From the NCBI GenBank assembly GCA_009746045.1, contig RPFO01001592.1, forward strand, positions 64,001 through 128,000: 64,000 bases of DNA, written 5' to 3'. The position numbers were made by a program, and so were the translations under genes. This document shows, one piece after another, positions 29,254-37,772 of the stretch (its first letter is position 1; every line of letters starts with the position of its first letter). Below the pieces are notes generated by a model. That model ran no database searches. It was not told where the DNA came from and saw nothing but the letters and a program-made list of their open reading frames with translations. The DNA comes from Mesostigma viride (lineage: Eukaryota; Streptophyta; Mesostigmatophyceae; Mesostigmatales; Mesostigmataceae).

Positions 29254-29838
29254 ATGGCGATGGACACGGGCAACCGTGAAGGCGCGTTCGTCCGGTCCAA
29301 AAATAAGTGCCGCGTCTGGGGTAGAAGACTCGCCATGCCTCTGAAGACGGCCAAGTCCGGATCCGACTCGTGGTTCGAGGACCTCACGCTGCGTCCGCGC
29401 GCGCCGACGTCGACTCTGTCGTCGTCGTCGTCCTCCGCCACCACTAAGGCCGTCCGCACGTCCAAATCCCTCGCCCCTGCCCACCGCGTGTCCAAGGAGC
29501 CGCCCCCCAAGGACGTGCGATTCGAGGAGGAAGACGAGGAGGACGAGTCCCCGCCGGACGAGGACCAGGAGGAAGACGACTTCGACGACGATCCCGAGGA
29601 AGAGGACGAGGAACCCGAGCAAGAGGAAGAGGAGGAGGAGGAGGAGCCTCCGTTGCCCCCTCCGAAACCCGCCCCTGCCCCGTCCCGTGCGCCGAGTCGC
29701 AAGTCCTCCGTCGCCTCGCCTGCGCCCGCCGCGCCCGCGGTCGAGGACTCTGTGAAGCGGTACGTCCGCACGACGTACCGCACGGACCCGTCGTCGCTTC
29801 GTTCCCCGGCGCTGAAAGATGTTCTGCGGAATGCGTGA
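29254..29838 (+). CDS. Acidic low-complexity protein
   Basis: 194 residues from the ATG at 29254. A Ser-rich region is followed by a long Glu/Asp tract (positions 90-135) and Pro/Ala-rich segments (PPLPPPKPAPAPSRAPS). The last 25 residues are basic (KRYVRTTYRTDPSS). No enzyme motif is present. Acidic proteins of this kind can act as chaperones or as binders of basic DNA proteins; this is inferred. It is followed 3 bases later by the next gene. Confidence 0.6.
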   Translation: MAMDTGNREGAFVRSKNKCRVWGRRLAMPLKTAKSGSDSWFEDLTLRPRAPTSTLSSSSSSATTKAVRTSKSLAPAHRVSKEPPPKDVRFEEEDEEDESPPDEDQEEDDFDDDPEEEDEEPEQEEEEEEEEPPLPPPKPAPAPSRAPSRKSSVASPAPAAPAVEDSVKRYVRTTYRTDPSSLRSPALKDVLRNA

Positions 29839-29841
29839 ACG

Positions 29842-30780
29842 ATGATCGCGATCACGGAGTCCGTGATGGCGTCCCTCCTGTTCGCGTTGCTGACAATGGT
29901 CGCGCGGCTGTGGCGGGTCGCGTGCCGTCTGGGCCGCCGAATCGGCGCGCCGATCGACTCGGGGTCGGCCGTCGTGATCCATCGCGCGTACGTGTCGGAC
30001 CACGACGCGTGGTTCGATGTGACGGAGCGGTTCCGCGATTGGTGGGCCGCCGCCGCCGCGAGGGATGAGTGGGGGGAGGCGACGGGATACGACCTCGCGT
30101 GCGAATGGGGCGTGTCGAACCGGCTCTCCGCCGAGACGCGCACCGCCGGGCTCCCCCCGGGCAGCCTGTCCGTGTCGTTCCGCCGCGGCGCCGAGTCGTT
30201 CTTGGTGACGTACCCTCTGTCGTGTCGTATTTCGTTCCCCCCCTGGAAAGATGAAGAGGAGACGGAGACGGTGCGACCCCCGGTCGACGCGAGGACGCGG
30301 CTCTCGCGCAAGGTTCTGTCGGCGACGTTCGGACGGTCTCGTCCGCACGCGGAGGACGAGGACTGCACACGGTGCGTGGCGAGAAGTCTGGGTCCGCTCG
30401 GCGACTTCTACGCGTCCGCGGGTCTGCCTCAGTTCGTCTGGGCCCTGTGGAGACACGCGGAGATCGAGAAGTCGAGTCGCCGCGCCCTGCGAGCCTTGGG
30501 CCGGCGCCCGAGGCGAGGCCGGCTGTCCGCGCCCTCTCCGTGGGAGGACCGGGACGTGAGCGAGGGCGAGGGCGAGGGCGGGGGCGGGGGCGAGGTCGAG
30601 GGCGAGGCGGACGTCGAGAAAGGAGGAGGGGATTCGTCGGACCCGCCCTGTTTCCTGCGCGTCATCTTCGGCGACGGAAAAACCGTGGTGTACGATTCGA
30701 GATCGGTGACGGAGTCGCTCGGTTCCGGCGGGACGGCCCACTACACGTTCGACGCCGCGGCCGCGAAGAAGAGGGACTGA
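29842..30780 (+). CDS. Hypothetical protein with N-terminal membrane segment
   Basis: 312 residues from the ATG at 29842. The first 25 residues are hydrophobic (SVMASLLFALLTMVARLW), then a basic stretch, so a single N-terminal anchor is likely. The soluble part has FDVTERFRDWWAAA and GPLGDFYASAGLPQFVW, and a Gly/Glu repeat late on (GEGEGGGGGEVEGEAD). No family is recognised. It starts 3 bases after the acidic-protein gene and ends 3 bases before the VLTF-2-like gene, suggesting a coordinated cluster. Confidence 0.6.
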   Translation: MIAITESVMASLLFALLTMVARLWRVACRLGRRIGAPIDSGSAVVIHRAYVSDHDAWFDVTERFRDWWAAAAARDEWGEATGYDLACEWGVSNRLSAETRTAGLPPGSLSVSFRRGAESFLVTYPLSCRISFPPWKDEEETETVRPPVDARTRLSRKVLSATFGRSRPHAEDEDCTRCVARSLGPLGDFYASAGLPQFVWALWRHAEIEKSSRRALRALGRRPRRGRLSAPSPWEDRDVSEGEGEGGGGGEVEGEADVEKGGGDSSDPPCFLRVIFGDGKTVVYDSRSVTESLGSGGTAHYTFDAAAAKKRD

Positions 30781-30783
30781 GGA

Positions 30784-31554
30784 ATGGACGACCTCCCCGA
30801 GTACGACTTCGAGGAGCACGAGGCCGAGATGGACGGGGCCGAGACGGGCCCGGCGATCTCGGACGGGGCGCCCTACCGCGTGTTGCGCGCCGCGCCGTTA
30901 CGCGCCTTGCTGGAGAAGGGACGCCGCGACACGTGGCCGGAACGGACGGACGTGTGCTGCTGGCACTGCTGCCACCCGTTCGACGGGGTCCCGGCGGTGC
31001 TGCCCGTGGGGTACAAGCCGGGCAAGGGTTTTTTGGTGAAGGGCGTGTTCTGCGGATTCGCGTGCGCCAAGAGCTATAACATGGACACGTCGGGGGCGCA
31101 GAGGGAACTACGGAACATGTGGCTGTTCGACATGATGCTGAAATTGTGGCGGTCGAACCCGAGCCGCGAGCGGCGCGCTTTCCCGGGAGTGCGTCCCGCT
31201 CCGCCGCGGACGTGCTTGAAGATGTTCGGCGGGGACATGACGATCGAGGAGTTCCGAGGGGCGGACCCGTTCGAGCTGCATCGCGTGTTGGACCCTCCGT
31301 TCACGATGGACGTCATACAGCAGGTGCATTGCGTGTACGAGATCAACGAGAAGGCGCGGAGGACGAAGAGGGACGCGGTCGTGCGCGAGCCCACGATCCG
31401 CGACCCGGCGGAGTCGAAGAAGCGGCGGGACGCGGAACAGGCCAAGTTGACGTTGAAACGTCCGCGGCCGTCCGCGAACCCGAAACACAGTTTAGACAAG
31501 TTTCTTAGCAAGGGCAAGGCCAAGGCGCCCACCGTCGCGATCCCGCCTCGGTGA
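30784..31554 (+). CDS. VLTF-2/A1L-like late transcription factor
   Basis: 256 residues from the ATG at 30784. Residues 55-110 contain CCWHCCHPFDGVPAVLPVGY and GVFCGFACAKSYN, two cysteine pairs that form the zinc domain typical of poxvirus A1L (VLTF-2) and its NCLDV relatives, with the conserved 'P...LP...V.G.FC...CA..Y' line. In poxviruses the protein activates late promoters. The C-terminal half is basic (KKRRDAEQAKLTLKRPRP). It is one of the best viral hallmarks here and indicates cytoplasmic-type late transcription control. Confidence 0.85.
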   Translation: MDDLPEYDFEEHEAEMDGAETGPAISDGAPYRVLRAAPLRALLEKGRRDTWPERTDVCCWHCCHPFDGVPAVLPVGYKPGKGFLVKGVFCGFACAKSYNMDTSGAQRELRNMWLFDMMLKLWRSNPSRERRAFPGVRPAPPRTCLKMFGGDMTIEEFRGADPFELHRVLDPPFTMDVIQQVHCVYEINEKARRTKRDAVVREPTIRDPAESKKRRDAEQAKLTLKRPRPSANPKHSLDKFLSKGKAKAPTVAIPPR

Positions 31555-31592
31555 AAATTTGTATCGATTCGTATTATAGGAATGAATAAAGC

Positions 31593-32854
31593 ATGTCCCC
31601 TCCCAAATCGGTAAAGAAGCCCAAACAAACAACTGCGCATAGGCCAAAAGCGTTAGCGGCGTTGCACGAAGCGACGTCGACGCGCGATGACAACTCCGAC
31701 ACGGCCGTGTACTGTTCCGACGGCATCGTGAAGGGCATGACGAAACGCGACGCGGTAGGCCTGTTCCGCCTGCTGTTCCCCGACACGCCGGCGTCCGAGG
31801 TCCGTTCGATGCACAAGGACGACCTCTGTCGCAAGTTGGGGGGCGCGGTCATGGATAAGCTGAGCGAGCAGGCGTGCACGCAGACGCTCGTGTCCGCGGG
31901 CGGCGTGACGCGCGACCAGCTCGTGTCCATCGCGGCGTTGCTCGCGAGCAAACCCGAGTCGGAGTTCCGACAGCGGTCCAAGGAGGATTTGTGTGCGCTC
32001 GTGTCGGGTCGCCTGAAGGTCGGCCAGCGGTTCAAGTTCTTGCGACGGATGATCCCCTCGCGGGTGATGAACAAGATCAAACTGGTCGTCCAAAAGGTCA
32101 TCGACGCGTCTGGAGACGTCGCCATATTTGTTTCGTCGTTTCCCTACATCGAGCGGCTTCTCGATGGATTACCTCGACCCGTGCTTTGGATGATGCAAGC
32201 CTTGGTGGGTATCAGAACCGCCGGATTAAAAAACCCGCGGTTGCAGGGATGGATTTATGCAAACATGATCCCCATGTTTTTCCATCTTGCGGGCGTCCCC
32301 GTACCCATATGGGTGACGAGTCTTTTGGCTTTGTTGCATCCGGAACGTGATATTGAGCAAAGTGCGAAGTTGGTGGCGGTGAGCGGAGGTATGTTGGGGG
32401 TCAGGGAGGGGAGTAGGGGATTGAGGCGCGTAATATTCGAGAAAGACGCGGATAGGGACGCGAAGGCTTACGAAGATCGCATCACGAAAGAGGGGATGGA
32501 CATCATTCGAAAGGAGAAAGGTCTAGAGAATTTGGAACGAGATGCCGGAGAAGGTTGGTGGATAAAAAACACGGGGGGAGAAGAGGGCGTGCCGACAAGA
32601 AGCTGTACGGCAACGCGCGGAAGGGCGTAGAGGCTGCAGTGAAGGAACTTTTATACGACCCTGCCGTCGAGCGGTTCGACATAAAGAACAAGGCGAAGGC
32701 GTACCGCGATTACGTCACACAAGGAATCGGTGATAGGGTCATTAACGAGGATATTGGCGCTTTAAGGTACGCTGAAGCCGTTAAAGATCTCTTTAAGGAC
32801 GTAGCGTGGTCTTCTATCGAGGACTGGTTGCCGTTTCGTTGGAAAAAAACGTGA
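31593..32854 (+). CDS. Hypothetical protein with two RD..LC modules and membrane segments (one frameshift)
   Basis: The first frame (31593-32630) has two tandem modules of about 40 residues, TKRDAVGLF...PDTPASEVRSMHKDDLCRKLG and TRDQLVSIAA...SKEDLCALVSG. The same module pair occurs in the gene at 47590-50017. Hydrophobic segments follow near residues 175-255 (PRPVLWMMQALVGI, IYANMIPMFFHLAG). Around an A6/G6 tract at 32563-32578 the frame passes to 32555-32854, whose sequence (KKLYGNARKGVEAAVKELL) continues the helical C-terminus. The total is about 420 residues. Shared modules suggest a structural or membrane-linked gene family. Confidence 0.65.
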
Positions 32855-32890
32855 ATCCATTTTGCGCGCGACACGTCGGGTTAGCGTGTG

Positions 32891-34036
32891 TCAAGTCCTC
32901 GCTGTCAGGCGCCACCGCGTCTGCGCCTTCGTCCGCGGCCGCGTCTGCGACCGCGTCACCCTCCGCGCCGGCGGCTGTTTCCGTTTCCTCGCGGGTCTCC
33001 TTACAGGAACCGGCAAAGGCGGAGGGGGCGGGGGCGGGGGCGGGAGCTGAGGAGGAGGCGCGCGGATGCGACGAGTCAACGCCCTCGCGGCCTGCGTCGG
33101 CACCGGCACCGGCGCCGGTGTCCGAGCGGCCGTGGGCGCACTCGACGCGGACCGCGTCGTCCTCGTGGCCGGCAGCGCGTGCGCCGCCGTCAAGTCGGGC
33201 AACGCGTCCGGTCTCCTGTACGTGTCGCCACAGTTGCCGATGACGGTCATCAAGGGCGCCTCCATCAGGAACCCGAGGCCGTTGCTATCGTCGAAGATCT
33301 CGAAGCCGTACTGGTGGCGGTAGTACCCCGCGAGCTCGCGGTTGTCCTCGATCTCGCACACCGTCGTGCGTCGAAACTTGGCCTTGTCCTCCTCCGTCTT
33401 CATCTTCTTCGTCGTGACCTCGACGTATCGGTTCGTGGCCTTGTGCTGCAAGAGGTACTTGCGCAAGTCCTCGTCGGACATGGTGAGCGCCTTGCGCTTT
33501 TTGGAGTCCTTCGACATCTCGCAGTGTCCCCCGCCTGCCTCCAGTCCGATGACCGCGGTGGCCGGGTCCGTCACGAACCCCTTTTCGACCATGAGGAAGA
33601 TCGCCGCGCACAAGAGCTTCTTGCCGAGCCCCGCCAGCGAGGCCCTCTCCGTGCTGGTACTGTCCCCGCGAAACTGCTGCGGACGGACGTAGAACCATTC
33701 GAGGTACAGGTAGTTGTTCCGCAGTCGCTCGGCCTCGTTCTCCTTCCCGGGCGGCGTGTGCGCCTTGTCCCGTTTCCGGCTGTCGATCTGCACGTACGCG
33801 AGGTCGTTGTACGGCGGCCGCTCCTCCCTCAACTTTTTCGTCAGGCCGGAGGAGTACCCGCTCGGGATCGGGATCCACAGGTACAATGTCTTGCGCAGGA
33901 ATTTGTAGTGGACCTCGAGAGGGAACTCCTTCGTATGGGGCTCCTCTCGGATCCTGTAATCGACGCGCACGCGTTTCGTGGGGATCAGCGCGAGCTCGTC
34001 CGCGAGCCCCGGCGCGTACATGTTGTCCTTGGTCAT
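32891..34036 (-). CDS. Possible GNAT-type acetyltransferase with basic Pro/Arg-rich tail
   Basis: 381 residues from the ATG at 34036 (MTKDNMYAPGLADEL). Residues 130-290 have features of a GNAT fold: RASLAGLGKKLLCAAI, which resembles the acetyl-CoA-binding R/Q-x2-G-x-G/A motif, and ELAGYYRHQYGFEIFDD, like the typical 'YY...GF' end of motif B. A central insert is Lys/Glu-rich. The C-terminal 80 residues are low complexity with a run of prolines and basic clusters (RRPARKRKQPPARR). The assignment is from motif spacing only and remains tentative. An open frame antisense to it is a shadow. Confidence 0.5.
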   Translation of the reverse strand: MTKDNMYAPGLADELALIPTKRVRVDYRIREEPHTKEFPLEVHYKFLRKTLYLWIPIPSGYSSGLTKKLREERPPYNDLAYVQIDSRKRDKAHTPPGKENEAERLRNNYLYLEWFYVRPQQFRGDSTSTERASLAGLGKKLLCAAIFLMVEKGFVTDPATAVIGLEAGGGHCEMSKDSKKRKALTMSDEDLRKYLLQHKATNRYVEVTTKKMKTEEDKAKFRRTTVCEIEDNRELAGYYRHQYGFEIFDDSNGLGFLMEAPLMTVIGNCGDTYRRPDALPDLTAAHALPATRTTRSASSAPTAARTPAPVPVPTQAARALTRRIRAPPPQLPPPPPPPPPLPVPVRRPARKRKQPPARRVTRSQTRPRTKAQTRWRLTART

Positions 34037-34100
34037 GACGCCACGTCGTAATGCTGTACGCGTCCAAAAAAATATCGCAACGGATTGATAGAAAGATACG

Positions 34101-34265
34101 ATGGTCGCGAGACGTCCGAGGCGTCCCAACGGCTGCATCCGTCGCCGGCCCGGTTCGGCCGCCAGGAACCCGTGGGTCCAGCTCGTCATGAAGACGTGGG
34201 ACCAGGGGCGCGGCGGCACCTACAAGCAGGCCATTCAGAAGGCCCGTGCCCAGTGGAAGAAGTAA
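34101..34265 (+). CDS. 54-residue basic HMG/YABBY-like viral protein
   Basis: ATG at 34101, stop at 34263-34265. An Arg-rich start (ARRPRRPNGCIRRR) is followed by NPWVQLVMKTWDQG and GTYKQAIQKARAQWKK. The pattern 'NPWv..V..y.......Yk.Al..A...w/yk' is a short conserved domain of giant viruses that resembles YABBY/HMG-like DNA-binding modules. It is probably a small chromatin-like or DNA-condensing protein in the virion (inferred). It converges with the gene at 34235-34685. Confidence 0.7.
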   Translation: MVARRPRRPNGCIRRRPGSAARNPWVQLVMKTWDQGRGGTYKQAIQKARAQWKK

Positions 34266-34685
34266 ACGCACTCGTCCTTGGTCAATGACCCTCGCGTGAT
34301 CGATCGAGGGTCGCCGTTCTCGTATCGGTCGTAGACGCGCGCGTCCGTGCGCGCGGCCACGACCGACTCGATTTCGGGGATCCGGCGTGCGATCACTGAT
34401 TGGGGCGGCGAGGTGGTCCGTCCAAACGCTCATCGTGAGCCCGGGCGCGACGACGTCGCCGTGCACGGGGGTCTGGAACGCGCGCGTCGCGGAGAGGTTC
34501 AAGGGGAGTCCGTCCTCCCTGGCGCGAGGATTGGCGAGGACGCGCGCGTCGCAGCAATCTCCGTGGCGGAGGGCGACGGGGTCGTCGCATTGGAGCAGAG
34601 AGCGGAACACGCGGTCGCGGTCCCATTTGGACACGCGTCCGTGGGTGACGGGGTGGTCTCCGGCGGGTACGAACAGGAAGTCCAT
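34235..34685 (-). CDS. Hypothetical protein (one frameshift)
   Basis: Starts at ATG 34685 (MDFLFVPAGDHPVTHG). After about 100 codons, near the CCCC at 34374-34381, the frame must shift by one extra base; the next frame then reads EIESVVAARTDARVYDRYENG and ends FFHWARAF at 34235. The total length of 451 bases is a multiple of three plus one, as expected from one inserted base. Both parts look like a normal globular protein of about 149 residues. No family is recognised. Its promoter region is shared with the divergent gene at 34710. Confidence 0.55.
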
Positions 34686-34709
34686 TTTTTTATGTCGGGA
34701 GAATGATAA

Positions 34710-36572
34710 ATGAGCCTCGCGCGGTACCTGCAGCACGTGCAAGGAGGCGACGGTTTTTCTCCGCACATTTTCGACGAGCACTTCGCCAAGTACGCGAACG
34801 AGGGGTACGCCGCCCCCGTCGAGCCGACCGCCGAGGCCGTACCGCCGCCCGTCCCGTACGGCGACATCACGGCGCGGCAGGCAGAGGACTTCGGGGTGGT
34901 TATGGTGGACCGCGACGTGCTTGCGCGGATCATGCGCGCGGTCGAGGAGGTGGAGAGACGCAAGGGTCTTTCGGTTCCGCCGTCGTTGAACTCGGTGTAC
35001 GCGAGCGAGGGGGGCGGGTGGCCGGGGGTGACGACGGACGACGGGGAGCTGGTTCGTATGCCGTCTCGCCTGGATTTGGACTACGGTACGAAGATGCCTC
35101 CGATGATGCTTCCGTCGGACTTTGAGCGCGTGATGGCGCCGATCTACCCGGGGTTCCGTCCGGTGCACGGGGCGGGCGACTCGGGCGGCAACGAGAGGAG
35201 CGACGAAGCGCCCAAACCCTCCTCCGCTGTTTCCGCTGGTCACGCTGCGCCCTCAGGATCCTCCGTACTTTCGGCACTGTCGGGCACGAGTTCGTCCGCG
35301 CTCGGCGCGATGCCCGACCTGGCGGGATCGAAGTCGGGCGACCCGTCGGACGAGGAGAGGGATATTTGGAAAGATTTAGAGAGCGCGGGGTTCAAAGAGC
35401 AAGCAGAGAGGGAGTTGGCGGGAGTTACGGATCCTGAGGCGAGAAGGGAGATCCTAGAGGCGTGGAAGGACGTGTTGGATGACCCGGCAAGCATTGAGGC
35501 AATAGCGACTCAATTGGATAGGTTGAAGAAAACAGTCGTTGACGGTATCATCACGCCAATGTCCGACCAGGTCGCGAGATTGGTGCGCGCCCTCGCGTCA
35601 CGGATGTCGGGGTCGTCCTCTACGTCGGGGACGGGGACAGGGGAGACGACGGTATCCACGACCGAGGAAACGTTGTCGACGGAAGAAGCCAAACGTCTTT
35701 TAAATGACTACGCTATCAATACGTATATTGATGATAATTTGGAGTCCGGTATGGGTGAGCAGGAACGAGTTGAGTTGTGGGGCGAACTCTTGGAGTTGGC
35801 GAAGAACGCGGGTAGTTTTGCAGGTGGACAGGAAGCGATGGCGGTCGCTATGAGAAAGATGATTATGAAAGGGTCTGACGTGGTCGATGATATCATGAAA
35901 TCGAATGATAGGCTAGATTCTCTATCACATTCCTTTGGTCCACACGTCGACAATGACGTTAGGTCGGTCGCGATCACATCCGCCCTGGATAAGATACAGA
36001 GAACTGATGGACAGACACATGCAGAGTTCGCCAAGGATGTGGAAGTCATGTTGAGGCAATTACATGACGCGAGGGTGTTCGAGTACAGCGGGCTGAAGGA
36101 GCCGGCAGATTCTGCACTTAAAAAAGCGATGTACGTAGTTAACAACCCAAACTCGAAAGATAATCCTGACAAGATCGCAAAGCTAGGGAGGTTTCTGGAT
36201 GATCTTCATAAAAAAGCCGTAATGATGCGCCGCGGGGCGGCCGTGGATAACGCTGCTGTAGCAGATTCGGTCACACGGGCTTTAAAAGATTTAAAGACGA
36301 CAGATGACATTTCTCGGACCGAATACGCACGACAGGTGAAGGATGCCTTAGACGCCCTAACAGCAAATAACGTGATGGGCGGTAAGATTGCGGACATGGC
36401 GAATCAAGTGTACAAAGCAGCAACCCTTGTTATTGACACCCCCCGTGCCAGAGAAACAAACAATAGAGTAAACGCTATCGTCAACGGGGTGTCGAACATG
36501 CTTACAATGGCTGACAAATTTCGAACATCTGGATACAAGAATGCGCTAGAAGCGGTATGGGGTTTAGATTAA
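34710..36572 (+). CDS. Large helical structural-type protein
   Basis: 620 residues from the ATG at 34710, intact. The N-terminal 190 residues are mixed and Pro-rich; a Ser/Ala/Gly linker (positions 155-205) leads to a long alpha-helical part rich in Asp, Lys and Ala with repeated motifs of the type 'SVTRALKDLKTTDDIS' and 'AITSALDKIQRTDGQT', about 120 residues apart, suggesting internal duplications. No catalytic motif is visible. The last 66 codons and the following 36 bases are also present in inverted orientation at 36963-37195. A role as a virion or scaffold protein is inferred from length and composition. Confidence 0.7.
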   Translation: MSLARYLQHVQGGDGFSPHIFDEHFAKYANEGYAAPVEPTAEAVPPPVPYGDITARQAEDFGVVMVDRDVLARIMRAVEEVERRKGLSVPPSLNSVYASEGGGWPGVTTDDGELVRMPSRLDLDYGTKMPPMMLPSDFERVMAPIYPGFRPVHGAGDSGGNERSDEAPKPSSAVSAGHAAPSGSSVLSALSGTSSSALGAMPDLAGSKSGDPSDEERDIWKDLESAGFKEQAERELAGVTDPEARREILEAWKDVLDDPASIEAIATQLDRLKKTVVDGIITPMSDQVARLVRALASRMSGSSSTSGTGTGETTVSTTEETLSTEEAKRLLNDYAINTYIDDNLESGMGEQERVELWGELLELAKNAGSFAGGQEAMAVAMRKMIMKGSDVVDDIMKSNDRLDSLSHSFGPHVDNDVRSVAITSALDKIQRTDGQTHAEFAKDVEVMLRQLHDARVFEYSGLKEPADSALKKAMYVVNNPNSKDNPDKIAKLGRFLDDLHKKAVMMRRGAAVDNAAVADSVTRALKDLKTTDDISRTEYARQVKDALDALTANNVMGGKIADMANQVYKAATLVIDTPRARETNNRVNAIVNGVSNMLTMADKFRTSGYKNALEAVWGLD

Positions 36573-37195
36573 AAATATCATCGTAAGTGTATATCCATGA
36601 CAACCCCGAGTTAAGTAACTAAGATGCATACTTGCAAGTATGCATCTTAGTTACTTAACTAAAATTGGGCCGCGTGGGGAAATCCGGCGTTCCGCACACA
36701 CCGCTCGTTACCGAGGTGACTCGATTAATTACGACTCGGCTATTCCCAGCCTCGCGCCGTAATTCCTATTTCGACTTGGCCTACCCGGCCTCCGCCAAAC
36801 ATAGAAATCCACAAATATTTCGACTCGGCCTCCCAGGCCTACCCGCCGCAAATATTTCCGTGCCTCCGAGAGGATTCGAACCCGGTACCCCAGGAGCGAA
36901 CGCCAATCTTAGTTAAGTAACTAAGATGCATACTTGCAAGTATGCATCTTAGTTACTTAACTCGGGGTTGTCATGGATATACACTTACGATGATATTTTT
37001 AATCTAAACCCCATACCGCTTCTAGCGCATTCTTGTATCCAGATGTTCGAAATTTGTCAGCCATTGTAAGCATGTTCGACACCCCGTTGACGATAGCGTT
37101 TACTCTATTGTTTGTTTCTCTGGCACGGGGGGTGTCAATAACAAGGGTTGCTGCTTTGTACACTTGATTCGCCATGTCCGCAATCTTACCGCCCA
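36376..37195. repeat. 233-bp inverted duplication of a viral gene end around a palindrome-flanked element
   Basis: 36376-36608 (the end of the 34710 gene plus 36 bases) is repeated as its reverse complement at 36963-37195, with arms of equal length. The element at 36609-36962 sits exactly at the axis. The right copy ends abruptly at 37195, where retroelement Gag sequence begins. The C-terminal reading frame is therefore present again on the minus strand, ending at 36999. Confidence 0.9.
36609..36962. mobile_element. Palindrome-flanked element with tRNA-like 3' half (copy 1)
   Basis: Both ends are the same perfect 52-bp palindrome (36609-36660 and 36911-36962), starting AGTTAAGTAACTAAG. The 250-bp core contains, on the minus strand, GGGTTCGAATCC (36874-36885), the T-arm/B-box of tRNA genes, followed by CTCTCGGAGGCA, like a tRNA acceptor end; no A-box or complete tRNA fold was found. 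The same plan, with unrelated palindrome interior, occurs at 48592-49354. The core has no ORF above about 80 codons that looks real. It is probably a non-autonomous, tRNA-linked mobile unit. Confidence 0.7.
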
Positions 37196-37196
37196 G

Positions 37197-37631
37197 GCAG
37201 AGGAGCTGTTTGAGGGTGGAGTGCCAGCAGTGAAGGCTACCCAGGCAGGCGGGCGTACCCAGGGTGGCTCCAAGACGTCTGAGGCTGACCGAAGCCAAGG
37301 AGGGCGTAGGGGCAACCATCACAAGCGCAAGGGAGATCATTCACCTGATTCTGACAGGAGGTCACACTCCAAGTCGGTGTTCAGGCGGGTGGGTGGTCAG
37401 CCCAAGCAGGGCAACGCGTCTGACAACGGGGGCAGTGGCCAGGGCAAGTCAAAGATACAATGCTACCTGTGCAAGGGGTGGGGGCACATCAAGAAGGAGT
37501 GTCCCAGCTTCAAGAAGTCCCAGGGCCAGGGCAGCAACAAGAATAACAACAACAACAAGAAGAACAACAACAAGTCCCAGGCAGGCCAGCCTTCAAAGGG
37601 CAGTCAGCAAGAAGACAACAAGGAGCAGTGA
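37197..37631 (+). CDS. Gag C-terminal fragment of the retroelement
   Basis: An in-frame fragment starting AEELFEGGVPAVKAT with no start codon of its own. It has a basic Gly/Arg/Ser region, the zinc knuckle CYLCKGWGHIKKEC, which binds RNA, and an Asn/Lys-rich tail ending at 37631. The complete Gag is seen on the opposite strand at 44960-46070. Confidence 0.8.
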   Translation, partial: AEELFEGGVPAVKATQAGGRTQGGSKTSEADRSQGGRRGNHHKRKGDHSPDSDRRSHSKSVFRRVGGQPKQGNASDNGGSGQGKSKIQCYLCKGWGHIKKECPSFKKSQGQGSNKNNNNNKKNNNKSQAGQPSKGSQQEDNKEQ

Positions 37632-37772
37632 CTGTCTGAGGCAACCCCTACACACCTTAATTCACCCAAGGGGGAGGCCAGGTGCTCCAATGCAGATTTT
37701 ATATCTGGGCAACAAGAGGGTGATCTCCAGGTTCAGTGTGGCCCCAGGTCACCTGGAGAGGTACAGGTTCCT

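Noticed and set aside
29074-30819. Minus-strand 581-codon frame
   Set aside because: Runs antisense through two well-supported genes and part of the foldback element, with low-complexity Arg/Gly-rich sequence.
33285-35243. Minus-strand 652-codon frame
   Set aside because: Only the section starting at 34685 looks real; the rest is antisense to the structural gene or a shifted reading of the GNAT-like gene.
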